Shown: positions 27,263 to 36,169 of the stretch, piece by piece
Layout: each line of letters opens with the position of its first letter
Position numbering within the stretch: position 1 is the first letter of the stretch
NCBI GenBank assembly: GCA_020720325.1
Contig: DYOW01000014.1
Span: forward strand, 1 to 37,962
Direction of reading: 5' to 3'
Length of the DNA: 37,962 nucleotides
From: Desulfobulbus propionicus
GTDB taxonomy: Bacteria > Desulfobacterota > Dissulfuribacteria > Dissulfuribacterales > DYOW01
Position numbers and translations under genes: made by a program
The notes under the pieces: generated by a model
What the model was told of the DNA's origin: nothing
What the model saw: only the letters and a program-made list of their open reading frames with translations
Databases searched by the model: none

Positions 27263-29662
27263 ATGATTAATGTTACAGCGCTAAACGCCCAATTCCAATA
27301 TTCCGTAAACGTGGAATCTTTTTCTGCATCCAATGCAAGACTTTCATCACAGAGTCGTATCAACAGCTCAGCAGACGATGCGTCAGGACTTGCCATCGCA
27401 ACCAGCCTTAATGTTCAGTCCGCTGGTCTCTCACAGGCTATCAAAAATGCAACCAGCGCCGTGTCTGTTATTTCGATTGCTGATAAAGCTTTAAATGAAA
27501 CTGTTGCCAAGCTTACGACAATAAAACAAAAAGCAATCCAGGCTGCTTCTGATGAACAAACCCTTGACTCCAGGAAAAAAATTCAGGCTGATATCAACAA
27601 ACTCGTCGCACAAATTAACAATATAGCCAGAACCACAGCATATAACGGATTAAAACTTCTTTCAGGAGAGTTTACAAACAAACAGTTCCAGGTTGGCGCT
27701 TACAGCGGTGAGACAGTTGGCGTTAATATTGACTCTACGGAAGCTACAAAAGTCGGACATCTTACCACAGCAGACCTCGTTGTTGACCAGGCTGCGGTTG
27801 GCGGTGAGACAAGATTAAGCATTTACAGCGCAAACCAGAACGTATGGGTTGATATACAATCAGTCAAGCTTGCATATGATAACTCATCTAACAACAGCAT
27901 TGGCGCTCTTGCTAATGCAATCAATAAAGTTGCCGTAAGCACAGGCGTCACTGCCCAGGCTATTGTTCAATCCACAAGCAACGCCGCAGTCGCCGCAGGA
28001 TCCACAGGTTCTGATTTCGCTGTTAACGGCGTTGTTGTTGGAGCAATCACTGTTGAGGCCAATGATGCTAATGGCGCTCTTGTTAATGCGATTAACCAGA
28101 AACAAAGCCAGACAGGCGTTACCGCTTCAGTTGACCAGGCGGGATTTCTTACCCTTAAATCTGACGGAAGGGCAATAAAGGTTACTGGTGAAACCGGCAC
28201 TACTCTTATGGGAAGCGACTTTACCACCCTCGGAAAGATTAAACTTTTCCAGACAGGCGCAAATGAAATAAGAATCAATGATGACGCTGATATGGTTTCT
28301 CTCAATACCACCGCAGCCATTACAACTGGTGGCGATGTAAATACTATTATTGATTCTACTATTGCCAAAGATAGCACAATAATATCTTCATCAATCCTTC
28401 AGGCTGGCTCTACCCTTGGTTTTGTTCTTGCAGGCTCAGGTCTTCGTCAGGCTGCTATCACCACAACACAGGATAGCACAATTCTTGCTGGTTCTGTTCT
28501 TGCAAGCACATCTTTAATTGAAGCAAACACAATTCTTGGCGGAACCGCAAGAGTAGAAGGTGATACAACCGTTGACACTGAAAGTCTTTTAAAGGCTGGA
28601 AGTATCCTTGAAAGCGGAGCTATCTTTACAGCAGGCACTACTTTGACCACAGGAATTAACACAACAACAGGAAGCCTTGCTGCTGGCACAACAATAGCTG
28701 CTGATGTCACACTTTCAGGCGACGCGACATTTCTTGCTGACATGCTTATTCAGGCAAATTCAGTAATACAAAGCAATTCTTCATTGCTTGCTGGTTCAAG
28801 AATAGATAAAGACCTTAATCTTGACAATCATATGACCTTAACGCAAACCATGAAGCTTCTTGCAGGCTCAAGGATAGGTGGTGTAGCTGCAACAAATCTT
28901 TTAGATGGTTCAACAATTGGTGGGGCTTTTACACTAAGTGGCGATGCTGTTGTCACAAGGGATATGTTATTAAAAACAGGTTCTGTGATTGAAAGCACTT
29001 CTGTTCTTGGCAAAGGCTCTACTATTGGTGGTTATACAAAGATTGATTCAGGTGGCGCTGCAACACTTGGCGGCGATATGACCCTTGCAGCTGGTTCTGT
29101 AATTGGTTCTGCTTCAACGATTAAGGCAGGAACAGTTCTTACTGATGATATCTGGGGCGCTGGCTCAATACTTTATCAAGCAGGGACCGTGTTGACAGGC
29201 GATCTGACCACATCTGGAACAAACAGAATAGACAATTCCATGACACTTAAAGCTAATTCTGTCTTAATGTCAGGCTCTACGCTTGCTCCAACAGCATCCG
29301 CAAGCACCGGAGCTTCCGCAACCACATCTATTGAAAACCTTGAAAGCTACAGACTTTCTGACATTAATGTTCTTTCTCAGGAAGATGCGCAGGTTGCGAT
29401 CTCCATTGTTGACGCTACGATAAGCGCCATAACCAAGGTTAAATCCGATCTTGGTTCTTCTCAGAACCAGCTTACAAGCACTATTGCAAACCTTGGAACA
29501 ACAAACACCAATGTTCTGTCAGCTTCAGCCACAATCACACAAATTAACTGGGCTGAAGAGTCCACAACCTTCTCACAGATGCAGGTGCTCAAGCAGGTGT
29601 CACAATACGCGTTGTCACAGGCAAATGCAGACTTCCAGAGCGTAATGAGATTCTTCCAGTAA
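27263..29662 (+). CDS. fliC: Flagellin with large repetitive central insert
   Basis: N-terminal RINSSADDASGLAIATSL and C-terminal ATITQINWAEESTTFSQMQVLKQVSQYALSQANADFQSVMRFF; RBS GGAGGATT; central hexapeptide repeats such as LLKAGSILESGAIFTAGTTL. Confidence 0.93.
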   Translation: MINVTALNAQFQYSVNVESFSASNARLSSQSRINSSADDASGLAIATSLNVQSAGLSQAIKNATSAVSVISIADKALNETVAKLTTIKQKAIQAASDEQTLDSRKKIQADINKLVAQINNIARTTAYNGLKLLSGEFTNKQFQVGAYSGETVGVNIDSTEATKVGHLTTADLVVDQAAVGGETRLSIYSANQNVWVDIQSVKLAYDNSSNNSIGALANAINKVAVSTGVTAQAIVQSTSNAAVAAGSTGSDFAVNGVVVGAITVEANDANGALVNAINQKQSQTGVTASVDQAGFLTLKSDGRAIKVTGETGTTLMGSDFTTLGKIKLFQTGANEIRINDDADMVSLNTTAAITTGGDVNTIIDSTIAKDSTIISSSILQAGSTLGFVLAGSGLRQAAITTTQDSTILAGSVLASTSLIEANTILGGTARVEGDTTVDTESLLKAGSILESGAIFTAGTTLTTGINTTTGSLAAGTTIAADVTLSGDATFLADMLIQANSVIQSNSSLLAGSRIDKDLNLDNHMTLTQTMKLLAGSRIGGVAATNLLDGSTIGGAFTLSGDAVVTRDMLLKTGSVIESTSVLGKGSTIGGYTKIDSGGAATLGGDMTLAAGSVIGSASTIKAGTVLTDDIWGAGSILYQAGTVLTGDLTTSGTNRIDNSMTLKANSVLMSGSTLAPTASASTGASATTSIENLESYRLSDINVLSQEDAQVAISIVDATISAITKVKSDLGSSQNQLTSTIANLGTTNTNVLSASATITQINWAEESTTFSQMQVLKQVSQYALSQANADFQSVMRFFQ

Positions 29663-29697
29663 ACCTTAACAATTAACATTCAATTAATAAATAAACA

Positions 29698-29727
29698 TTC
29701 CTCCCTCTGGTTAAACAGGGGGAGGAA
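29698..29727 (+). terminator. Hairpin downstream of flagellin, probable terminator
   Basis: TTCCTCCCTCTG gttaaa CAGGGGGAGGAA stem (11 of 12); weak T tract. Confidence 0.5.
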
Positions 29728-29755
29728 ATTGTATTTGAGAAATTAAAGATTTTTT

Positions 29756-30334
29756 ATGGCGACAGCAACGATAATAAAACAGGATGTCAGAGATTTAATA
29801 GTTCTTCCTGACTATGATTACAGTGATTATGAAAGATGGGAAGGAAAATGGGAACTTATTGAGGGTTTGCCCTTTGCAATGAGCCCTTCGCCTTCATTAA
29901 GACATCAAAGAATGTCCTCTTTAATTGAAGCAGAACTTGAAGAACGACTTAAAGATTGTAAGGAATGCAAGGCTTTTTTGCCCATTGATTGGAAGGTGTC
30001 TGAAAAAACCATATTGCAGCCTGATAATTGTGTTATTTGTGATTTTGACTTAAACAGGCGTTTTATTACAAGTCCGCCTGTTATGATTTTTGAAATATTA
30101 TCACCAAAAACCAGAAAAAAAGACACTGAAATCAAGTTCAGGATTTATGAGGAACAAGGGGTAAAATATTTTATAATAATTAAGCCTTTAAAGTTGACTG
30201 CCTTAATTTATGAAATTAATGATGGCAAATATGTTTTACGGACAAAGGCTGAAAACGGTTTTTTTAATTTTGATATAGGATATTGCGAGTTTAGTTTTGA
30301 TTTTAACAGAATTTTTGATGAGTTTAAAAAGTAG
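29756..30334 (+). CDS. Uma2 (DUF820) family protein
   Basis: WELIEGLPFAMSPSPSLRHQ..LQPDNCVIC..SPPVMIFEILSPKTRKKDTEIKFRIYEEQGVKYFIIIKP. Confidence 0.9.
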   Translation: MATATIIKQDVRDLIVLPDYDYSDYERWEGKWELIEGLPFAMSPSPSLRHQRMSSLIEAELEERLKDCKECKAFLPIDWKVSEKTILQPDNCVICDFDLNRRFITSPPVMIFEILSPKTRKKDTEIKFRIYEEQGVKYFIIIKPLKLTALIYEINDGKYVLRTKAENGFFNFDIGYCEFSFDFNRIFDEFKK

Positions 30335-30339
30335 AAATT

Positions 30340-30915
30340 ATGGCGGCATCAACGGCAATAAAACAAGATGTCAGAGATTTAATAGTTCTTCCTGACTATG
30401 ATTACAGTGATTATGAAAGATGGGAAGGAAGATGGGAACTTATTGAGGGTTTGCCCTTTGCAATGAGCCCTTCGCCAGTGAGAAGACATCAGATAATAAG
30501 CTTGAATATTGCCATTGAACTTGCTGAAAAACTTGAAAACTGTCAAAAATGCCGGTCATATTTTAATCTTGACTGGATTATAAGTGATAAAACTGTTGTT
30601 TGTCCTGATAATATGGTTGTTTGTGATGATGATATGCAAGAGAATTTTATAAGAACAACTCCTGCAATAATATTTGAGATACTTTCACCTAAAACTATTG
30701 ATAAGGATAGGGTGAATAAGTTCAGGATTTATGAAAAACAAGGCGTTAAATATTATGTAATAATTGACCCTTCACAATTAATTGCTGATGTTTATTGTTT
30801 AAAATATAATAAATTTTTGGTTAGCGGACAGTTTGCAACAGAAATTTTTAGTTTTGACATAGATTACTGTTGTTTTGATTTTAATTTTGGCAATATGTTT
30901 AAGGAATTAAGGTAA
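30340..30915 (+). CDS. Uma2 (DUF820) family protein, tandem paralog
   Basis: WELIEGLPFAMSPSPVRRHQ..CPDNMVVCDD..TPAIIFEILSPKTIDKDRVNKFRIYEKQGVKYYVII. Confidence 0.9.
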   Translation: MAASTAIKQDVRDLIVLPDYDYSDYERWEGRWELIEGLPFAMSPSPVRRHQIISLNIAIELAEKLENCQKCRSYFNLDWIISDKTVVCPDNMVVCDDDMQENFIRTTPAIIFEILSPKTIDKDRVNKFRIYEKQGVKYYVIIDPSQLIADVYCLKYNKFLVSGQFATEIFSFDIDYCCFDFNFGNMFKELR

Positions 30916-30922
30916 TTTAAGA

Positions 30923-31324
30923 ATGGGCAGAATAGTTGCGCCGGTAAAAATTTCAAATGCAATAGACAGGGAACAGAAAATTCTGTGTGATGCCCTTGTT
31001 GACACAGGCGCTTCCTATATGGTTTTACCCATTGCATGGAGACAGAAACTCGGCGTTCTTGAAAAGATTGACACAATTGAATTGGAACTTTCAGATCAGT
31101 CAATTAAAACCGGTGATATATGCGGCCCTGTTATGATACAGCTTGAAGGTTTCCGTCCGGTTTTTTCAGAAGTTTTATTTATTGACATGAAACCTGAAAA
31201 TGGAATGTATGAACCTTTAATCGGCTATATTATTCTTGAACAATGTCAGGCAGGAGTTGATATGCTTGGACACAGATTGGTTCATGTTAAAACAATGGAC
31301 TTAAAAAAATTTAGCAGGAGATAA
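30923..31324 (+). CDS. Retroviral-like (clan AA) aspartic protease
   Basis: CDALVDTGASYMVLPIAWRQKLG (DTGAS motif) and EPLIGYIILEQCQAGVD. Confidence 0.78.
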   Translation: MGRIVAPVKISNAIDREQKILCDALVDTGASYMVLPIAWRQKLGVLEKIDTIELELSDQSIKTGDICGPVMIQLEGFRPVFSEVLFIDMKPENGMYEPLIGYIILEQCQAGVDMLGHRLVHVKTMDLKKFSRR

Positions 31325-31328
31325 ATTT

Positions 31329-32690
31329 ATGGCTACAATATCTTCTTTAGGAATTGGTTCTGGTTTAGATTTACAAGGCATGTTGGATCAATTAAGGCAA
31401 ATTGACGAAGAAGCCTACATCACACCGCTTAATGACAGCATAACAAAAATAAATAATCAGCTCGCTGGTTTTGACAGCATAAATCAGAGTGTTCTTGATA
31501 TACAAAGTGATGCGTTAAGCCTTGCTTTAAATACCACTTTTATGGGAAGAACCGTTAATGTTGGCAATTCTTCTGTTATAAGCGCAAGCGTTGTTGACGG
31601 CACAACTGCCGGAAGCCATGAGGTAAGTGTCTCAAGACTTGCCACAAAAAGCTCATGGATTTCCCAAAGCGGAGCTGCCTCCGCAGATGCGATTGCCTCT
31701 GTGGCAGGAGGGACTTTTAGTTTCACAGTTGGCTCGGGGAATCAGGTTGATGTTACTGTTTCCGCAAATGCCACATTACAGGAACTTGCTGATGCTATAA
31801 ACAATAAAGACGCTGGAGTAACCGCAAGCGTTGTTAATACAGGCACAGGCGCTAATCCATATAAACTTGCCATAAATGCCAATAATACCGGTGAGTCTTC
31901 AAGAATTACCATAACAAATCAGCTTGGGGATTTTGCCCTGGATGAAAATCAGGGATCAGGCGGCGCTTCGCTTAACACAGAACTTACAGTAAATGGAATT
32001 ACATATCAGAGAAACAGCAACAGCAATATAAAAGATATTATTTCAGGTGTTACTTTAAATATAAACAGCACAGGCAGTTCATCCCTTGAAGTAGGGGTGA
32101 ATACCGCTTCCGTTAAAGATATTATTAAGGGTTTTGTTGAGAAATTTAATACCCTTGTCTCAGATATCAAAAACAAGACAGGCTACGATGAGGAAGGTAA
32201 TCCCGGATTATTAACCGATTTAACTTCAATTAAAAATCTTAGTTCTGAAATAACTGATTTGATGTTCACCAACGTTGATGTGGGCGGTTCTATAACAAAC
32301 ATGATTGAACTTGGTGTTTCTGTTAACGAAGACGGGACAATAACTATTGATGAAACCACGCTTGACGATGCAATCGAAAATAATTTTGATGATGTGAAAA
32401 ATTTTTTCATTGGAAATGACACTGTCAAGGGTTTTGCAGATAAGGTTACGGATAAAATGAACTCCTTAACCTACTATGGAACAGGAATTCTTTCTTTAGA
32501 GCAAACAACTGCCCAGAGCAGAATTGAGGATATTGACAATGAAATAACCTCAACAACCACAAGACTTGATGAAAAATTTACACACCTTACAGAACAATTC
32601 ACACAGCTTGATGTGGTTATGGCGCAGATGCAGGCCATTCAGGATTATCTGACCAGTCAGTTTGATGCATTGGCAAATTATAATAGCTAA
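31329..32690 (+). CDS. fliD: Flagellar hook-associated protein 2 (filament cap)
   Basis: ATISSLGIGSGLDLQGMLDQLRQIDEE; C-terminal RIEDIDNEITSTTTRLDEKFTHLTEQFTQLDVVMAQMQAIQDYLTSQF. Confidence 0.95.
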   Translation: MATISSLGIGSGLDLQGMLDQLRQIDEEAYITPLNDSITKINNQLAGFDSINQSVLDIQSDALSLALNTTFMGRTVNVGNSSVISASVVDGTTAGSHEVSVSRLATKSSWISQSGAASADAIASVAGGTFSFTVGSGNQVDVTVSANATLQELADAINNKDAGVTASVVNTGTGANPYKLAINANNTGESSRITITNQLGDFALDENQGSGGASLNTELTVNGITYQRNSNSNIKDIISGVTLNINSTGSSSLEVGVNTASVKDIIKGFVEKFNTLVSDIKNKTGYDEEGNPGLLTDLTSIKNLSSEITDLMFTNVDVGGSITNMIELGVSVNEDGTITIDETTLDDAIENNFDDVKNFFIGNDTVKGFADKVTDKMNSLTYYGTGILSLEQTTAQSRIEDIDNEITSTTTRLDEKFTHLTEQFTQLDVVMAQMQAIQDYLTSQFDALANYNS

Positions 32691-32717
32691 AGTAATATAA
32701 AAAAAAATTTAAGGAGA

Positions 32718-33200
32718 ATGAATATGACACGCGGAGCAAGCGCTTACGGAACAACTGGGGTATTAACAGCAGATCCTTATAAGTTGATTTTGATGCTTTA
32801 TGATGTCTGCATTAAGAATTTACATCTTGTCAATCAGGGTATAGATGAAGACAATATTGTTAAAAGAAGCGAAGCATTATATAAAGTTATTGAAATTATA
32901 AATGAGCTTTTAATTGCTGTTCGTGGCGAGACCGAACAGGCTGCCTTTTTAAGAGGTCTTTATATAGCGATTCTTTTGGAGCTTCCAAAGGTTAATCTTA
33001 CCAATGATAAAGCAATAATTGACAGGTCAATTCGGTATATTATCGAACTTAGAAGAATGTGGCAGGAAGTTATCGCGGACGAAAATAAAAAAAATAATTG
33101 CTCCAGGGAAGAATTACATAGTAATACTGGTGGCGCGCCACCAAGGCAGATTAATTATAGCAATTCAGCCGCAACTTATCAGCGGCCACAGGCATTATAG
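32718..33200 (+). CDS. fliS: Flagellar export chaperone FliS
   Basis: GASAYGTTGVLTADPYKLILMLYDVCIKNLHLV; directly downstream of fliD. Confidence 0.92.
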   Translation: MNMTRGASAYGTTGVLTADPYKLILMLYDVCIKNLHLVNQGIDEDNIVKRSEALYKVIEIINELLIAVRGETEQAAFLRGLYIAILLELPKVNLTNDKAIIDRSIRYIIELRRMWQEVIADENKKNNCSREELHSNTGGAPPRQINYSNSAATYQRPQAL

Positions 33201-33208
33201 GAATTAAT

Positions 33209-33613
33209 ATGGAAAACGATGATTTTAATAAGACAGTCAACAATATCTTTAGAGAATTTGAAAAATTTCAATCTCAAGTCCTTGATTTATTAAATTCGGA
33301 TAGAAATAAATTTTTTGAATCCATTAATGAGTTACAGAATAAAATTAATATGTATAATGAGATATTAAGGACTTCTATTGATGAACTGGTCGCAAAGCTT
33401 AATGCGGGAGTTATTCCAATTGAAGATGGTCTCTACTGGAACGAGAGATTAAAAGTTATAATGGATAATCTTGCAATGATTTATTTTGAAATGGAAAAAA
33501 TGAAATCAGAAATGAAAAATGAAGCTAATTTGATGAAAAAAGGCAAGACAGCTATAATGTCATATCATAGTAAACAAAATCAAAGACCATTCTTTTTAAG
33601 TCATGATGCTTAA
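33209..33613 (+). CDS. Hypothetical protein in FliT-like position
   Basis: Helical 134 aa ORF directly after fliS; no clear motif. Confidence 0.55.
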   Translation: MENDDFNKTVNNIFREFEKFQSQVLDLLNSDRNKFFESINELQNKINMYNEILRTSIDELVAKLNAGVIPIEDGLYWNERLKVIMDNLAMIYFEMEKMKSEMKNEANLMKKGKTAIMSYHSKQNQRPFFLSHDA

Positions 33614-33634
33614 AAATAAACAAGGAGGTTTAAA

Positions 33635-34051
33635 ATGGAAATAAGATCAAGCGCAGCGCAAACAAGTTTAGGAACATCATATCTTGCAGGAACAAGAAAT
33701 GTATCCCATGAAGTGGTAAATAATGCACAGCCAAAACAGGAATCCACAAATATCAGCAAACCGATTGCTGATATGGCGAAAAAGGATATCCAGAATCTTG
33801 AAAAAATGACCAGAACAGAGCTTGAGGAAGTTGTAAGTGAGATTCAATCTGATATTGAATTTTTTAGAAACAAGATTAACTTTAAGGTTGATTCCAACTT
33901 TGATAATGCCTGGATCACACAGCTACTAAATAAAAGCACAGATGAAGTGATAAGTCAATTTCCGCCTGAATATCTTTTAAAGATTAGTAAATCACTTAAA
34001 GATATGTTTAAAGATATGTTAAAAGGCATTCTGGTTAATGAAAGGACATAG
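33635..34051 (+). CDS. FlaG-like protein
   Basis: INFKVDSNFDNAWITQLLNKSTDEVISQFPPEYLLKISKSLKDM resembles the FlaG core; RBS AAGGAGG. Confidence 0.72.
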   Translation: MEIRSSAAQTSLGTSYLAGTRNVSHEVVNNAQPKQESTNISKPIADMAKKDIQNLEKMTRTELEEVVSEIQSDIEFFRNKINFKVDSNFDNAWITQLLNKSTDEVISQFPPEYLLKISKSLKDMFKDMLKGILVNERT

Positions 34052-34089
34052 GATGTATTTGAGAGTTATTGATGTGCTTTGCTCTTGTT

Positions 34090-34395
34090 ATGCCAAAAAT
34101 TTATAACTATCTTGGAATAATTATTTTATTTTACAGCAATGAACATGAACCAATTCATGTGCATGGAAAATATGATGGAAAAGAATCAAAGGCTGAAATT
34201 ATTATTGATGAAGGAAAAGTTAAGGAAGTTTACATAAAGAAAGTAAAAGGCAAAATGCCTTTGTCGCCGGCAATTTTGAAAGATTTTGAAATATTTGTAA
34301 ACAAATATTCTGAAAAAATCATTGAAAAATGGATCAATTATTTTGTATTGCATAAAAAAATGACTTGCGAGAATATTGAAAAGAAAATTTTATGA
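34090..34395 (+). CDS. DUF4160 family protein
   Basis: MPKIYNYLGIIILFYSNEHEPIHVHGKYDGKESKAEI; ATG at 34090 preferred over the listed 34069. Confidence 0.82.
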   Translation: MPKIYNYLGIIILFYSNEHEPIHVHGKYDGKESKAEIIIDEGKVKEVYIKKVKGKMPLSPAILKDFEIFVNKYSEKIIEKWINYFVLHKKMTCENIEKKIL

Positions 34396-34730
34396 TTTCA
34401 GATAATTCAGAGATTTTTATCATAAAAATAGAATATAAGGGAGATTATAAATTAAGATTAATCTTTAATGACAATACCTCGCAATACATTGATTTTTTTC
34501 CTTTTTTATCCACCTCATTAAATCCTTTAATAAGAAAATATCTTGATCCCAATGAATTTTTGAAATTTGAGTTGGATAATGGAGATTTACAATGGAATGA
34601 TTATGATCTTTGTTTTCCAATAGCTGATTTATACGAAAACAAAATTATGCCCGGACAATCAACATCAGATTCATGCTGTTTTAATTCTATTCAAAAAGAA
34701 CAAAAAACAACAAACATAGAAAGTTTTTAA
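34392..34730 (+). CDS. DUF2442 family protein
   Basis: YKLRLIFNDNTSQYIDFFPFL..LDNGDLQWNDYDLCFPIADLYEN; 4-nt overlap with the DUF4160 gene. Confidence 0.8.
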   Translation: MISDNSEIFIIKIEYKGDYKLRLIFNDNTSQYIDFFPFLSTSLNPLIRKYLDPNEFLKFELDNGDLQWNDYDLCFPIADLYENKIMPGQSTSDSCCFNSIQKEQKTTNIESF

Positions 34731-34737
34731 TTTTTTA

Positions 34738-35757
34738 TCACACCATCTCCCAAAAAATATAACTTCCTCTCTTGATATCACCTTGCGCTTTTTTACCCTT
34801 TATTAAATCCAGCATATCAGGCATAAGCCCTCCACCTGGTCTGAAACTTCCTATATTATCATCTGAAAAAATCTCCCCTGCCTTAATATCCATGATTGCA
34901 TAGACAGACCTTCTGCTTTTGTTGATTTCTGTAGGAAAATATACTGTTCCCATTGCCTTTTCAATATTTCTAATCTCTTTTGTCATCTGGGAGAATTCAT
35001 CTTTATCCATTGAGAAAAAACTGTCGGCTGTCTTCATAGATTTATCTATAATAAAATGTTTTTCAATTATTGTTGCGCCTATTGCCACAGAAGCAATAGC
35101 AACTCCAATTCCGTGACTATGGTCTGAAAGCCCAACCGGTATATTAAAAATTTTTTCCAATGCCTCAATTGTCCTTAGATTCATCTGCTCAAAAGGCGCA
35201 GGATATTCGCTGACACAGTGAAGCAAGGCAATTTGTGAACAGCCGTTTGTTTTGGCAATCCTCACTGCATTATCAATCTCTGAAAGCGTAGCCTTTCCTG
35301 TTGACATGATTATTGGTTTTCCTGTTCTTGCTATGTGTGCGATTAATTGATATTCTATTATTTCAGGGGATGCGATTTTATATGCAGGAATATCCATTTT
35401 TTCAAGAAAATCCACAGACGATATGTCAAAAGGTGAAGAAAATAATGTTATGCCAATTTTATCAGCAATTTCCTTAAGTTTTGGCTGCCATTCCCAGGGT
35501 GTATAAGCCTTTTTATAAAGTTCATGCATTGTTTGACCTGCCCAGGGACCTTTTTCAAGAAAAAAAGGCGCTACATTGCAGTCAAGGGTTAATGTGTCTG
35601 CAGTGTATGTCTGAAGCTTGATTGCATCTGCCCCACATTCCTTTGCAGCATGGATAATATCCACTGCCCTTTCATAATCGCCGCCATGATTTGCGGACAT
35701 TTCTGCTATAATATAGACAGGATTTCCATTGCCAATTTTATTTTTGTTTATTTGCAT
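34738..35757 (-). CDS. pseI: Pseudaminic acid synthase (NeuB family)
   Basis: YIIAEMSANHGGDYERAVDIIHAAKECGADAIKLQTYTADTLTLD; C-terminal SAF-like domain FRPGGGLMPDMLDLIKGKKA. Confidence 0.92.
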   Translation of the reverse strand: MQINKNKIGNGNPVYIIAEMSANHGGDYERAVDIIHAAKECGADAIKLQTYTADTLTLDCNVAPFFLEKGPWAGQTMHELYKKAYTPWEWQPKLKEIADKIGITLFSSPFDISSVDFLEKMDIPAYKIASPEIIEYQLIAHIARTGKPIIMSTGKATLSEIDNAVRIAKTNGCSQIALLHCVSEYPAPFEQMNLRTIEALEKIFNIPVGLSDHSHGIGVAIASVAIGATIIEKHFIIDKSMKTADSFFSMDKDEFSQMTKEIRNIEKAMGTVYFPTEINKSRRSVYAIMDIKAGEIFSDDNIGSFRPGGGLMPDMLDLIKGKKAQGDIKRGSYIFWEMV

Positions 35758-35760
35758 AGG

Positions 35761-36168
35761 TTAACCAAGCGCCTCTTTTACAATATTAAAAACAAATTCT
35801 GCCTTTTTAATGGCATCTTCCGCATCATTAATGGTATATTCTTCAAGCGGGATAAAATCCTCAGCCCCATAAAAACATAGCTCCCTTTCTTTGCGTAATT
35901 CTTTGGAGATTTTTTTTATGTTTTCCATATCATTTTTTATAATATCTGGGAAAAAATCAGAGTATTGTTCCAATATCCTTCCAACATCATGTATCCTTGG
36001 GATTTCTGCTCCCACGCTCCTTAAAAGGGCTTTTAACAAAAGTTCAACCACTTCCTGAGCCTCTCTCACCACATCAGGATAATCTTTATGTTCAAGATAG
36101 AAATATAATGCCTTTATCCGAATATGGGATTTTATAAGATAATCGTTTATAAGCCTGTCATTTCCCAA
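35761..36168 (-). CDS. HEPN domain protein
   Basis: REAQEVVELLLKALLRSVGAEIPRIHDVGRIL; adjacent to MNT. Confidence 0.8.
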   Translation of the reverse strand: MGNDRLINDYLIKSHIRIKALYFYLEHKDYPDVVREAQEVVELLLKALLRSVGAEIPRIHDVGRILEQYSDFFPDIIKNDMENIKKISKELRKERELCFYGAEDFIPLEEYTINDAEDAIKKAEFVFNIVKEALG

Positions 36169-36169
36169 G

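Noticed and set aside
27884-29013. Several minus-strand ORFs and a + strand overlap inside flagellin (27884-28105, 27963-28178, 27967-28377, 28447-28743, 28828-29013)
   Set aside because: Low-complexity shadows of the repetitive flagellin coding sequence
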